Assembly: GCA_965224105.1 (NCBI GenBank) | Contig: CBDCYH010000002.1 | Span: forward strand, 1,116,001-1,180,000 | DNA length: 64,000 nucleotides | Reading direction: 5' to 3' | DNA from: CBDCYH01 sp965224105 | GTDB taxonomy: Bacteria; Bacteroidota; Rhodothermia; Rhodothermales; JABDKH01 | In this document: positions 50,767 through 59,320 of the stretch, one piece after another | Layout of the letters: the number at the start of each line of letters is the position of its first letter | Position numbering within the stretch: the first letter of the stretch is position 1 | Program-made: the position numbers and the translations under genes | Notes under the pieces: generated by a model | What the model was told of the DNA's origin: nothing | Seen by the model: the letters and a program-made list of their open reading frames with translations, nothing else | Databases searched by the model: none

Positions 50767-51909
50767 TTATGTAATTTCAACGGTTAGGGCACCCTTTCCT
50801 AATTGGATAACGGATGGCTCAGATCGCGCGTCAAGCCATTCTGTAACGCGGTGTGTATTTGCTGATGCGACAATCGACTGGCCAACTTCATCTGACTGGA
50901 TCAGTGATAGAAACCCGCGCGTCCGCGAATCGTCGAGATGTTGGAACACATCATCCAGGAGCAACAGTGGGTTGTCATCGATTTGATCGCGCATCAAATA
51001 GTATTGCGCGAGCTTCAATGCCATTACAAATGTTCGATGTTGGCCCTGTGAAGCATAACGGCGAACATCTATTTCGTCCAGCTTGAGAAGTAGCTCATCG
51101 CGATGCGGTCCGCTGAGTGTCATTCCCCTTTTTAGTTCTCCCGTGATTCCGTCGCGAAGCTTTGCGAGAAAGATATTCTCGATCTCTTCCTGTGCGTGTT
51201 CTTCCCTGACGTCTGTCAATGTCTGATACCTTGCTCCCGGTTTTTCGCTGAAGTGTTGTAAAAATCTGTACGCATTCTCGAGAACATCGGAAAACGAACG
51301 GCAGAATTTCTGGCGGTCTTCAATAATTCGGCTACCGATGGACGCCAGCTCCTGACTCCAGGCTTCGAGGTGTCGCCATGCCTGGTTGGGTGATTCGTGT
51401 CGGAGTTGTTGCAGGAGTGAATTCCTTTGCCGGAGCGCCCGCCTGTAACCCATGAGGTCCGACAGATATCGTGGTTTATATTGGCATAACACATTGTTAA
51501 TAAAGCGCCTGCGCTCACTGGGTCCTTCCGTGGTAAGCCGGATGTCATTGGGGCAAAACACAACAACTGGGAATCTTCCCACCAGCTCTGCCGCCTTCAA
51601 ATTGCGGACTCCATTAACGGAAAACGTTTTCCCTTCAGTGCGCGAGTACCTGACGACGACTTTAGCTTCTCTTTTTCCGCTGTCGATGAGTTTGCCCTCG
51701 ATTTGGAAGTGGTCTTTGTCAAACCGGATGGCGTGGCGGTCCTGAGCTTGCAGGAAATTCTTGGTCAGGCACAGGTAGTGGATTGCTTCCAGGACGTTCG
51801 TTTTGCCTGCTCCATTGTCTCCGCCGATCAGCGTGAGTTTGTCCGACAGCTCGATCTCCAGGAGTTCATGCGAACGGAAGTTTGTAATACTAAGTTCAGA
51901 GATAGTCAT
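50767..51909 (-). CDS. recF: DNA replication and repair protein RecF
   Basis: The 380 residues have the SMC-like ATPase layout. Walker A is GGDNGAGKTNVLEAIHYL, the signature region LSGPHRDELLLKLD, and Walker B LLLLDDVFQHLDDSR. The initial ISELSITNFRSH is typical. RecF helps load RecA at single-strand gaps with RecO and RecR. In many bacteria it sits with dnaA, dnaN and gyrB near the origin; here it is 31 kb from gyrB. It is divergent from murQ across 48 bp, so the promoters overlap. Confidence 0.96.
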   Translation of the reverse strand: MTISELSITNFRSHELLEIELSDKLTLIGGDNGAGKTNVLEAIHYLCLTKNFLQAQDRHAIRFDKDHFQIEGKLIDSGKREAKVVVRYSRTEGKTFSVNGVRNLKAAELVGRFPVVVFCPNDIRLTTEGPSERRRFINNVLCQYKPRYLSDLMGYRRALRQRNSLLQQLRHESPNQAWRHLEAWSQELASIGSRIIEDRQKFCRSFSDVLENAYRFLQHFSEKPGARYQTLTDVREEHAQEEIENIFLAKLRDGITGELKRGMTLSGPHRDELLLKLDEIDVRRYASQGQHRTFVMALKLAQYYLMRDQIDDNPLLLLDDVFQHLDDSRTRGFLSLIQSDEVGQSIVASANTHRVTEWLDARSEPSVIQLGKGALTVEIT

Positions 51910-51957
51910 TACTGTCGCGCTTATCTTGGCTGAGCTACTTGCAAGATAGACTTACTT

Positions 51958-52881
51958 ATGCCAGGATCAGAACTATTCCATACTCTCAATAGGCTTGCAA
52001 CGGAACAGCGGAACCCTCGTTCTCAGAACATTGACAGAGCTTCGACCAAAGAGATCCTTCGCATAATCAACGCTGAAGACAAGCTGGTTGCGGATGTCGT
52101 CGAAACGCAGATTCCATACATCGCACAGGCTGTTGAGCTCATTATCGATAGCTTATCTGCTGGTGGACGCCTCATTTATGTTGGTGCCGGGACGAGCGGA
52201 CGGCTGGGCGTCGTGGATGCATCGGAGTGTCCGCCAACCTTTGGAACTGATCCTGAAACCATCCAGGGAATCATTGCTGGGGGTAACATTGCCGTTTTCA
52301 GATCGCAGGAGGGCGCCGAGGATGTATACTCAGACGGCGAAAGAGATCTCAAGAAAGCCGACCTAACCGAAAAGGACATTGTCTGTGGGATAGCGGCTAG
52401 TCGCCGTACCCCCTACGTGGTGGGGGCGGTTGCATATGCACGGAGTATGGGCTGTAAGACCCTGTTTGTGACTTGCAATCCACGCGAGGAGTTCGATATC
52501 GATGTTGACGTGGCGATCTGTGCCGTGGTTGGGCCAGAGGTCATCATGGGCTCCACGCGGATGAAAAGCGGCACTGCCCAGAAGCTCATTCTGAATATGC
52601 TGACAACCGCCTCGATGGTCCGCATGGGCAAAGTGTACGAAAACATGATGGTCGACCTCCAGATGACCAGCAAAAAGCTTGTAGAACGCTCAAAACGGAT
52701 CGTTATGACCATTACGGGGGTTGATTACGAACAAGCCGGGGAGCTAATGCATAAGGCCGATGGGCACGTAAAAACGGCATTGGTGATGCATCTAGCTAAC
52801 GTCAGCCAGACGGTAGCCCACCAGCTTCTGAAAGAGGCAAACGGATTCGTCAGAGATGCCATCCAGCGGCGTTCCACGTGA
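51958..52881 (+). CDS. murQ: N-acetylmuramic acid 6-phosphate etherase
   Basis: The 307 residues contain a SIS domain (about 45-210): LIYVGAGTSGRLGVVDASECPPTFG includes the catalytic-site Glu, cut here at the usual motif, and GIAASRRTPYVVGA. A C-terminal helical region (NVSQTVAHQLLKEANGFVRDA) completes it. MurQ cleaves the lactyl ether of MurNAc-6-phosphate to GlcNAc-6-phosphate in cell-wall recycling. No murP, anmK or nagA partner is adjacent. The final codons and stop overlap a parS-like palindrome. mfd follows after 67 bp. Confidence 0.95.
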   Translation: MPGSELFHTLNRLATEQRNPRSQNIDRASTKEILRIINAEDKLVADVVETQIPYIAQAVELIIDSLSAGGRLIYVGAGTSGRLGVVDASECPPTFGTDPETIQGIIAGGNIAVFRSQEGAEDVYSDGERDLKKADLTEKDIVCGIAASRRTPYVVGAVAYARSMGCKTLFVTCNPREEFDIDVDVAICAVVGPEVIMGSTRMKSGTAQKLILNMLTTASMVRMGKVYENMMVDLQMTSKKLVERSKRIVMTITGVDYEQAGELMHKADGHVKTALVMHLANVSQTVAHQLLKEANGFVRDAIQRRST

Positions 52882-52884
52882 AAC
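52871..52884. other. parS-like ParB-binding site 1
   Basis: GTTCCACGTGAAAC matches the bacterial parS consensus core (TGTTTCACGTGAAACA) with one change (C for T) and overlaps the murQ stop codon. A perfect copy lies 37 bp downstream (centre to centre). ParB proteins bind such sites to nucleate chromosome segregation complexes, usually near the origin. Confidence 0.7.
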
Positions 52885-52906
52885 GACTGCGACAGCGCAT
52901 GGCCCT

Positions 52907-52922
52907 GGTTTCACGTGAAACC
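52907..52922. other. parS-like ParB-binding site 2 (perfect 14-bp palindrome)
   Basis: GGTTTCACGTGAAACC carries the complete 14-bp core GTTTCACGTGAAAC and differs from the classical 16-mer only at the two outer bases, which are still complementary. It lies in the 67-bp gap between murQ and mfd. parA and parB are not in the window. Confidence 0.82.
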
Positions 52923-52948
52923 AGTCAATTTGCTGTGAGGAAAGGGTA

Positions 52949-55900
52949 GTGCCCCTATCGCTCATCCAAACGAAGTTGACGGCTAGCCCTGCGCTGGCCT
53001 CGATCAGAGCTGTTGCCGGAAAGCAGGAGTCTGTGTATCTGAGGGGTTGCCCAGGTCCCTTCTTACATCTGCTCCTTGCCCACCATCCATTCGAAAATCC
53101 TCTGCTGTGCGTTTTTCCGTCGACCGCACAGGCGCTTTCTGCAGTAGCGGACTTCCAGATGCTGGGGTGCGATCCACACTATCTCCCGCCGGGAAATCGC
53201 AAGCCGCTCGACCCCGAGCACATGAGGGACCCTGTTACTGAATCAGCGTTTCTCGAATCCATACGTGAGATCAACCGTCATGCTATAACGGTTTCCACCG
53301 TCAGCGCCCTGATGGAGAAAGTCCCGACAAGAGATTATCTAGTCTCGCAGGATATCATCATCCACCAAAACGAGGAGATTGCACTAGAATCACTCACAGA
53401 ATCGCTCTATCTATTTGATTTTAATAGAGTTGAATATGTTTCTGTCCCGGGAGAATTTGCAATGCGAGGCGGAATCATCGATATCTATCCTTACTCGGCA
53501 GACCAACCACTCAGGATAGAGCTCTTCGGCGAACAAGTCGACTCGATCCGGTCTTTCGACCCGACAACCCAGCTTTCCGTTGCTCACCTGACCTCCGCCC
53601 GCATCGCACCTACTATAAACACCAACCTCCACGAAAACCTAACCTCTCTCACAAAATATTTTTCCGATGACACCACTCTCGTCCTTCACCAACCGGGAGA
53701 GCTCCAGCAAATCTGCATGGACACCTTCGAGGACGCTCAGAACTACGGAGGGGCGGACAATGCAGCCCTCCATTACGTAACCCCAACAGAGTGGAGCCAG
53801 GAAGTATCAAATCGAACAACTATTGCGGTCGGATCAGGCGGTGTTGGCCGCCCTCTGGCCCTGGACGTTGAACCGCATCCGGTATTCGGTGGACACGTGA
53901 AACTGTTACGCGCGGACCTCCATCGCCGCGCGGCGGAGGGCTACCTGCAAGTCGTTGCGTGCGATGCGAAAACCCAAACGAACCGCCTCAGTGACTTGCT
54001 GGAAAAGGAGGTCGATGAACTTGGCGTTCAAATTGTCACGGCTCCCTTTTCCGGCGGATTCGTTTACCCGCAGGAAAAGATTGCACTCTATACTGATCAT
54101 GAAATATTTGACCGCTCGCATCGCCCGCGAATAGGGAAGCGTCGAAAGTCCCGGGCCGGGATTTCTCTTCGTGCGCTAAAAGAACTCCAGCCAGGCGACT
54201 TTGTCGTGCATATCGACTATGGAGTGGGTGTGTTTGTCGGGATGAAAAAAATATCTGTGCGCGACCGAAAACAGGAAGCAGTGGAGTTGCGATACAGAGG
54301 TAGCGACACATTGTATGTAAGTGTCTCCGCGCTCCATAAAATCCATAAGTACAAAGGGAAGGAGGGACATCAGCCAGCCCTCACGAAACTTGGTAGTGGT
54401 CAGTGGGAAAGATCCAAGTCGCGAACAAAGAAACGCGTTAAGGATATCGCCCGCGACTTGATCAAACTCTATGCAGAACGACGCGCTTCCAACGGTTTTG
54501 CATTTTCTGCTGACTCGGTTTGGCAAAAAGAACTGGAAGCGTCTTTCGAATTTGAGGATACGCCAGATCAGAGAGCGGCGATCGATGCCATCAAGACAGA
54601 CATGGAAACTCCGGTACCCATGGATCGACTTCTTTGTGGCGACGTGGGATTTGGAAAAACCGAGGTTGCCCTTCGGGCTGCGTTCAAAGCCGTGCAAGAT
54701 GGGAAGCAAGTTGCAATCCTTGTACCCACGACAATACTTGCCGCACAACACCTGGAGACCTTCCAAAAGCGCTTGGATCGTTTCCCGGTTAAGGTTGACA
54801 TGTTATCCCGGTTTCGATCAAAGGACCAGCAAAAAATTACGCTTGAGGAAACCCGCACCGGAAAGGTAGACATCCTAATCGGCACTCATCGGATGGCTTC
54901 CAAAGATATCGCGTTTCGTGACCTTGGCCTGCTTATCGTCGATGAGGAGCAGCGATTCGGCGTTGCAGTTAAAGAGCGGCTTAGAAAACTACGCGCCGAG
55001 GTAGATACGCTTACCATGACAGCGACTCCTATTCCGAGAACCCTGCAGTTTTCACTGATGGGGTCGCGCGATCTTTCGATAATTTCTACGCCGCCGCCTT
55101 CGCGACAATCCATTGAGACTGAAATTCACTCGTATGATACAGACCTCGTCCGCGATGCGATCATGTACGAGATAGCGCGTGGAGGCCAGGTATTCTTCAT
55201 CCACAATAGGGTTGCATCCATCGAAGAGATGGCGTCAACGATACGAGAACTCGTTCCTAGCGTTCGCATCAAGGTTGCACACGGCCAGATGAGGTCGAAT
55301 CAGCTGGAAAAAGTAATGATGGATTTCAAAGACGGGAAGTTTGATGTACTCGTGAGCACCAACATTATCGAAAATGGGCTCGACATCGCGAATGCAAATA
55401 CGATCATCATCAACAGGGCCCATATGTTTGGGCTTGCCGAGTTACATCAGCTAAGAGGCAGGGTCGGCAGGGCGGACCAGAAAGCGTTTTGCTATCTACT
55501 AGTGCCATCCATCCACAAGCTAACCAGAGAGGCCCGACAAAGACTTAATGCGGTGGAGGAATTCAGTGAGCTGGGGAGCGGGTTTCACCTTGCGATGCGG
55601 GACATGGATATTCGAGGAGCCGGAAGTCTCCTGGGCGCCGAGCAAAGTGGGCACATAACCGACCTCGGATTTGACGTCTACCACAAAATCCTTGACGAGG
55701 CAGTGCAGGAGCTTAAGATGCAAGAGTTTTCTGAGTTGTTAACCGACGAGCGAATCCCAAGCCCTACAGAAACCGCCGTCGACATTAACGAAGACGCGCT
55801 CATACCGGAGACGTATGTGACAAATCGAGTCGAAAGACTCAATTTGTATACGCGCATCAACGATGCAGACAGCGATGAAATAGATCTCATCCGTAGAGAA

Positions 55901-56224
55901 ATAATTGACAGGTTCGGGGCCATGCCTCAAGAGGTTGAGCATCTTTTCGCAGCGATGAGGCTGAAGCGTCTGGGTCAGGTTCTGCGCGTAAAAAAAGTGG
56001 CCCACAAAAATGGACGCATCTTTCTTTCTCTACCGGATGCGAGTGCTGATCCGCATTTCTACGAGGGTCATTTCCATCGACTGCTTGAGGCCCTGAACAC
56101 TACTGGCAAAGAGTATGTTATGAAAGAGTCGCCCAAAAGCAAGACTGTGCGGGTCGTGATTCAGGACACTCCGACGCTTGGTGAGGTTATCGAACTTGTT
56201 GGCAACCTCGCGGAGGGGTTGTGA
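52949..56224 (+). CDS. mfd: Transcription-repair coupling factor
   Basis: The 1091 residues begin at a GTG. The N-terminal UvrB-homology part has EYVSVPGEFAMRGGIIDIYP. The RNA-polymerase-interacting CarD-like domain (about 410-480) has LQPGDFVVHIDYGVGVFVGM and YRGSDTLYVSVSAL. The RecG-like translocase has GDVGFGKTEVALRAAF (Walker A), VDEEQRFGV (box II), TMTATPIPRTLQ and LRGRVGRAD. The C-terminal TRCF domain closes the protein. Mfd removes RNA polymerase stalled at lesions and recruits UvrA, whose gene is 12 kb upstream. It follows murQ and the parS sites; an own promoter in the 67-bp gap is possible. Confidence 0.97.
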   Translation: MPLSLIQTKLTASPALASIRAVAGKQESVYLRGCPGPFLHLLLAHHPFENPLLCVFPSTAQALSAVADFQMLGCDPHYLPPGNRKPLDPEHMRDPVTESAFLESIREINRHAITVSTVSALMEKVPTRDYLVSQDIIIHQNEEIALESLTESLYLFDFNRVEYVSVPGEFAMRGGIIDIYPYSADQPLRIELFGEQVDSIRSFDPTTQLSVAHLTSARIAPTINTNLHENLTSLTKYFSDDTTLVLHQPGELQQICMDTFEDAQNYGGADNAALHYVTPTEWSQEVSNRTTIAVGSGGVGRPLALDVEPHPVFGGHVKLLRADLHRRAAEGYLQVVACDAKTQTNRLSDLLEKEVDELGVQIVTAPFSGGFVYPQEKIALYTDHEIFDRSHRPRIGKRRKSRAGISLRALKELQPGDFVVHIDYGVGVFVGMKKISVRDRKQEAVELRYRGSDTLYVSVSALHKIHKYKGKEGHQPALTKLGSGQWERSKSRTKKRVKDIARDLIKLYAERRASNGFAFSADSVWQKELEASFEFEDTPDQRAAIDAIKTDMETPVPMDRLLCGDVGFGKTEVALRAAFKAVQDGKQVAILVPTTILAAQHLETFQKRLDRFPVKVDMLSRFRSKDQQKITLEETRTGKVDILIGTHRMASKDIAFRDLGLLIVDEEQRFGVAVKERLRKLRAEVDTLTMTATPIPRTLQFSLMGSRDLSIISTPPPSRQSIETEIHSYDTDLVRDAIMYEIARGGQVFFIHNRVASIEEMASTIRELVPSVRIKVAHGQMRSNQLEKVMMDFKDGKFDVLVSTNIIENGLDIANANTIIINRAHMFGLAELHQLRGRVGRADQKAFCYLLVPSIHKLTREARQRLNAVEEFSELGSGFHLAMRDMDIRGAGSLLGAEQSGHITDLGFDVYHKILDEAVQELKMQEFSELLTDERIPSPTETAVDINEDALIPETYVTNRVERLNLYTRINDADSDEIDLIRREIIDRFGAMPQEVEHLFAAMRLKRLGQVLRVKKVAHKNGRIFLSLPDASADPHFYEGHFHRLLEALNTTGKEYVMKESPKSKTVRVVIQDTPTLGEVIELVGNLAEGL

Positions 56225-56347
56225 GGCGGCTGCTGTGACATGGTGTAACCACCGTCGACGGGAATCACTGTGCAACTCCGAGACCCATCGCTAGTAGAAA
56301 CAGGATTGCATAACTTCCCCTGAATCAACCCAAATAAATCAACGAAA

Positions 56348-56911
56348 ATGGCAGGAACTAGTGATTTTGTAAAAAAGGTGGCAGAGTCGGCAAAAGACTT
56401 AGCCGACACAGTTAAGGACAAAGCTGAGGACGCAATCGAGATCCTATCCGAGCAGGGAGAAAAGCTCAAGGACAAGGCTGGCGACGCGTTTGAGGCCGTA
56501 TCTGAGAAGGGTGACGAGCTCAAAGATAAGGCATCTGATGCCCTTCGAGACCGGACCAACCGAAGCCTGGGTCTCGTGACCGAGCTAAACGAAATGATTG
56601 GCGCGGGCAAAATGTCTGAGGCTTTCGAGAAATACTACGCCGAGGATGTAGTGATGGTCGAGCTTGGAGAAGAGCCTCGCGTAGGAAAAGCCGCCAACCG
56701 TAAGGCGCATGAGGAGTGGCGAGCAATGGTCAAAGAAATGCACGGCGGTGGAACCACAAACATCGCCTCCAATGAATCAACCGGTGTAACCATGATAGAG
56801 TCATGGGTTGATGTGACCTTCCAGGACGGCAACCGCACCCGCTGGGAGCAGGTCGCTGTCCAACAGTGGAAAGACGGATTAATCGTGCACGAGAAGTTTT
56901 ACCACAAGTAG
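56348..56911 (+). CDS. Amphipathic-repeat (LEA/apolipoprotein-like) helix fused to NTF2-like domain
   Basis: The 187 residues fall in two parts. Residues 1-78 are a charged helix with near-perfect 18-residue repeats: DKAEDAIEILSEQGEKLK, DKAGDAFEAVSEKGDELK, then DKASDALRDRT. These Lys/Glu-rich, Ala-containing repeats resemble LEA or YtxH-type stress proteins. Residues about 80-187 form an NTF2/SnoaL-like domain (NEMIGAGKMSEAFEKYYAEDVVMVELG, GVTMIESWVDVTFQDGN, EQVAVQQWKDGLIVHEKFY). No signal peptide is present, so it is cytosolic or membrane-surface bound. The role may be stress protection with a ligand-binding head; this is a guess. It follows mfd after 123 bp. Confidence 0.72.
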   Translation: MAGTSDFVKKVAESAKDLADTVKDKAEDAIEILSEQGEKLKDKAGDAFEAVSEKGDELKDKASDALRDRTNRSLGLVTELNEMIGAGKMSEAFEKYYAEDVVMVELGEEPRVGKAANRKAHEEWRAMVKEMHGGGTTNIASNESTGVTMIESWVDVTFQDGNRTRWEQVAVQQWKDGLIVHEKFYHK

Positions 56912-56934
56912 AGGCTCGACCAAGCGAGATTCCG

Positions 56935-56968
56935 GGGCGAGGTGGTTATCTGCTTCGCCCTTGTTCTT
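56935..56968 (+). terminator. Probable intrinsic terminator after the repeat/NTF2 gene
   Basis: GGGCGAG (56935-56941) can pair with CTTCGCCC (56953-56960; one G-T) around an 11-nt loop, followed by TTGTTCTTT. It lies 23 bp after the stop codon at 56911 and before the DUF5362 gene. Confidence 0.5.
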
Positions 56969-57037
56969 TCCGGCGGCTCAATCTTATAGGTAGCATCGGG
57001 CAAGCAACATCCAACAAACATTTATTTTCCATTAGCT

Positions 57038-57427
57038 ATGACAACAGAAGCTTTTGTGCTGACAGAAGACATTGGCGAGTCCATTCGTCGCATGGTTCGG
57101 GACATGCGATTTGTTGGGTGGTATTTCATCATCGCGGGTGGACTTACCTGCCTCGGCATTATCACTGCGATTATCGGAGTGCCTATGCTCATCGCGGGTC
57201 TTCGTCTACGCGAATCAGCCGACAAATTTCAAAATTACCGTACATCCGGTGACCTCCAAACATTGCATCAAGCCCTGGACAAGCAGCGGTCGTTTTTCTT
57301 CCTGAGCATGTTGTACATCACCATTGGTTTGATTTTCGCAGTTCTCTACCTTGTAGTAATCTTTTTCTTCCTGGCTTCTTTCGGTTTCGACGCGTTGTCG
57401 GAGATGGGAACTGAGGTTTCCCTGTAA
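57038..57427 (+). CDS. DUF5362-type small membrane protein
   Basis: The 129 residues have two membrane hairpins: VGWYFIIAGGLTCLGIITAIIGVPMLIAGL and the later FFLSMLYITIGLIFAVLYLVVIFFFLASF, given here as positions about 27-56 and 87-115. The cytosolic helix between them (RLRESADKFQNYRTSGDLQT) is typical of the DUF5362 family, found in Bacteroidota and relatives. The function is unknown; predicted oligomeric inner-membrane proteins are common in this group. A short 5' region with a possible promoter separates it from the preceding gene's terminator. Confidence 0.78.
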   Translation: MTTEAFVLTEDIGESIRRMVRDMRFVGWYFIIAGGLTCLGIITAIIGVPMLIAGLRLRESADKFQNYRTSGDLQTLHQALDKQRSFFFLSMLYITIGLIFAVLYLVVIFFFLASFGFDALSEMGTEVSL

Positions 57428-57479
57428 CAGCTCGAGTACTTGCGGCACCCAACGTCAGGCAAATTAGGGTGTGCGGTGC

Positions 57480-57803
57480 ATGTTGGAATCGGTTTGGGAC
57501 TGGGCGCTTGGACTTGGCGCTGAGTATGGCGTCAACCCGGTAGTTTTTGCGGCGATCTACATCGGAGCCATTCCGTTTTTTGCTTTGTCCATTGGCTGGC
57601 TTGTGAGACGCTACAAGTCGAGAAAGTCCATCGTTCTGCCCGCATTGTCGGCAGGTTTCTTTTTCGTTTCAGCCTATTTGTATCTAGCTGTGGTCGGCGA
57701 GGGGATTCCCGCTTGGGTTTATGTTTTCATGGCTGCAATGATTGGCTTTGGAATCGTGTCCACTATTAGGAAGGTGCGGTTGCGGATTCACGAACATGAG
57801 TAA
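57480..57803 (+). CDS. Small three-helix membrane protein coupled to the oxidoreductase gene
   Basis: About 107 residues from the ATG at 57480 (a GTG at 57471 would add three). Three hydrophobic segments can be seen: VFAAIYIGAIPFFALSIGWL, VLPALSAGFFFVSAYLYLAV and AWVYVFMAAMIGFGIV. A basic loop RRYKSRKS and a basic C-terminus RKVRLRIHEHE define cytosolic sides. I do not recognise a named family. The stop codon overlaps the start of the flavoprotein gene by 8 bp, so production is coupled. A membrane docking or quinone-linked role for that enzyme is possible but unproven. Confidence 0.62.
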   Translation: MLESVWDWALGLGAEYGVNPVVFAAIYIGAIPFFALSIGWLVRRYKSRKSIVLPALSAGFFFVSAYLYLAVVGEGIPAWVYVFMAAMIGFGIVSTIRKVRLRIHEHE

Positions 57804-59268
57804 GTACCAGTACGATATGGTGGTCATCGGTGGCGGAGCCGCCGGATTGACTGGTTCAGGGCTCGCCTCGACGCTGGGTGCGAAGACCCTCATGCTCGAG
57901 GCAGATCGCCTGGGAGGGGATTGCACATGGTTCGGATGTGTACCCAGCAAAACTCTGCTGAAAGCCGCCAAGGTTGCGCATCATATTGCCAATTCAACCA
58001 AATATGGTCTTGCGGACCACACCTTTGCGCCCGAGTCGGCAAACGTTTTCGACTATGTCCGACAGGTACGGGAGAAGGTCTACCACGAGGCTGATGATCC
58101 AAGGATTTACGAGAACCTTGGCATCGATGTGCAATTCGGCAAGGCTTCTTTCGTGGATCCGCACACGATCGAGATAACATCGGCGACAGAAACTACCAGG
58201 GTTACTTCCAGATACTTCCTTATTGCCACCGGAGCGAAGGCGTGGGTTCCTCCTATTCCTGGCATCGAGAATGTTCGCGTACTTACCAATGAATCACTCT
58301 TCGAGCTTACGCGAATACCTGCTCAGCTGGTAATCGTTGGAGGCGGACCGATTGGAATTGAGATGGCGCAAGCCTTCAACAGACTCGGATCCAGCGTTAC
58401 GGTAGTGGATATGTTGGATCGCATCTTGAATAACGATGACAAGGAGGTTGCCTCCATCGTTGCGGAGCGACTGGCAAACGAGGGTGTGCGTTTCGAGTTG
58501 GGAGCGGGGGTAAGCGAACTCAAATCTGACGGCGAGCGGAAGTACGTGATTCTCAAGAGGGGAGAGGTTGAATTATCCCTTCCTGCGGACGAGATTCTGA
58601 TGGCCACCGGGCGAAGGGCCAACATCGGTTCGCTAAACCTGGAGGCGGCTGGCGTGCAGACATTTATGAAGGGAATCCAGGTAGACGGCAGATGCCGAAC
58701 CAGCGCCCGGCATATTTATGCCGCTGGAGATGTCTGCGGGCAATTCCAGTTTACCCACATGAGCGAGCACATGGCGAAAGTTGCGGTCACTAACGCGATC
58801 GCGAAATTGCCCAGCAAGATCGAAACAGTTGTCGTTCCGTGGGTCACGTACACACAACCTGAACTGGCGCACGTCGGACACTCCGCTGACTCCTTACAAC
58901 AAGCCGGAGTCACGTTTACTACCTATCGATTCCCGTACTCAAAAATTGATCGCGCAATAACAGACAGTGAGGAGAGCGGATTGATCAAGATTCACGCAAA
59001 GCGAAATGGGAAAATCCTCGGCGTAGATATAGTCGGAGAAAGCGCCGGCGAACTGATTGGCGAGTACGCGCTCGCGATGAAGCACGGAATCAGTATGCGA
59101 AAAATATCGGATACCATTCATGCCTACCCGACCTACGTGTTGGGTGCAAGACGAGCTGCGGATCAATGGTATGTACAAAAGCAGTCACCAGCGCTAGTCC
59201 GGTTTCTGCAAACAGTTTTTCGATATCGCGGGCCCGTCCTGGACTTCGGTCCAGATGAAATACTGTAG
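57796..59268 (+). CDS. Class I pyridine nucleotide-disulfide oxidoreductase (MerA/lipoamide dehydrogenase-like)
   Basis: I start at the ATG 57796 (MSKYQYDMVVIGGG), 490 residues. The FAD motif is IGGGAAGLTGSGLAS. The redox-active disulfide GGDCTWFGCVPSK (CxxxxC) follows. A second GGGPIGIEMAQAF binds NAD(P)H, and AAGDVCGQFQFTHMSEHMA is the second FAD contact. HAYPTYVLGARRAAD is the C-terminal interface motif, with Tyr where lipoamide dehydrogenase has the second His. It lacks the HMA domain and the C-terminal Cys pair of true mercuric reductases. It is therefore an orphan member that reduces an unknown disulfide or quinone. Coupled to the small membrane protein upstream. Confidence 0.88.
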   Translation: MSKYQYDMVVIGGGAAGLTGSGLASTLGAKTLMLEADRLGGDCTWFGCVPSKTLLKAAKVAHHIANSTKYGLADHTFAPESANVFDYVRQVREKVYHEADDPRIYENLGIDVQFGKASFVDPHTIEITSATETTRVTSRYFLIATGAKAWVPPIPGIENVRVLTNESLFELTRIPAQLVIVGGGPIGIEMAQAFNRLGSSVTVVDMLDRILNNDDKEVASIVAERLANEGVRFELGAGVSELKSDGERKYVILKRGEVELSLPADEILMATGRRANIGSLNLEAAGVQTFMKGIQVDGRCRTSARHIYAAGDVCGQFQFTHMSEHMAKVAVTNAIAKLPSKIETVVVPWVTYTQPELAHVGHSADSLQQAGVTFTTYRFPYSKIDRAITDSEESGLIKIHAKRNGKILGVDIVGESAGELIGEYALAMKHGISMRKISDTIHAYPTYVLGARRAADQWYVQKQSPALVRFLQTVFRYRGPVLDFGPDEIL

Positions 59269-59320
59269 CGCACTCCTCGAGTAGCCAAACAAACATTTCC
59301 ACTCGGTTGTATCTTCCAAC

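Noticed and set aside
53892..53906. CACGTGAAAC half-site within mfd
   Set aside because: Only one half of the parS palindrome matches and it lies in coding sequence, so chance is likely.
57796..59268. Assignment as mercuric reductase (merA)
   Set aside because: No heavy-metal-associated N-terminal domain, no C-terminal Cys pair and no mer genes nearby.
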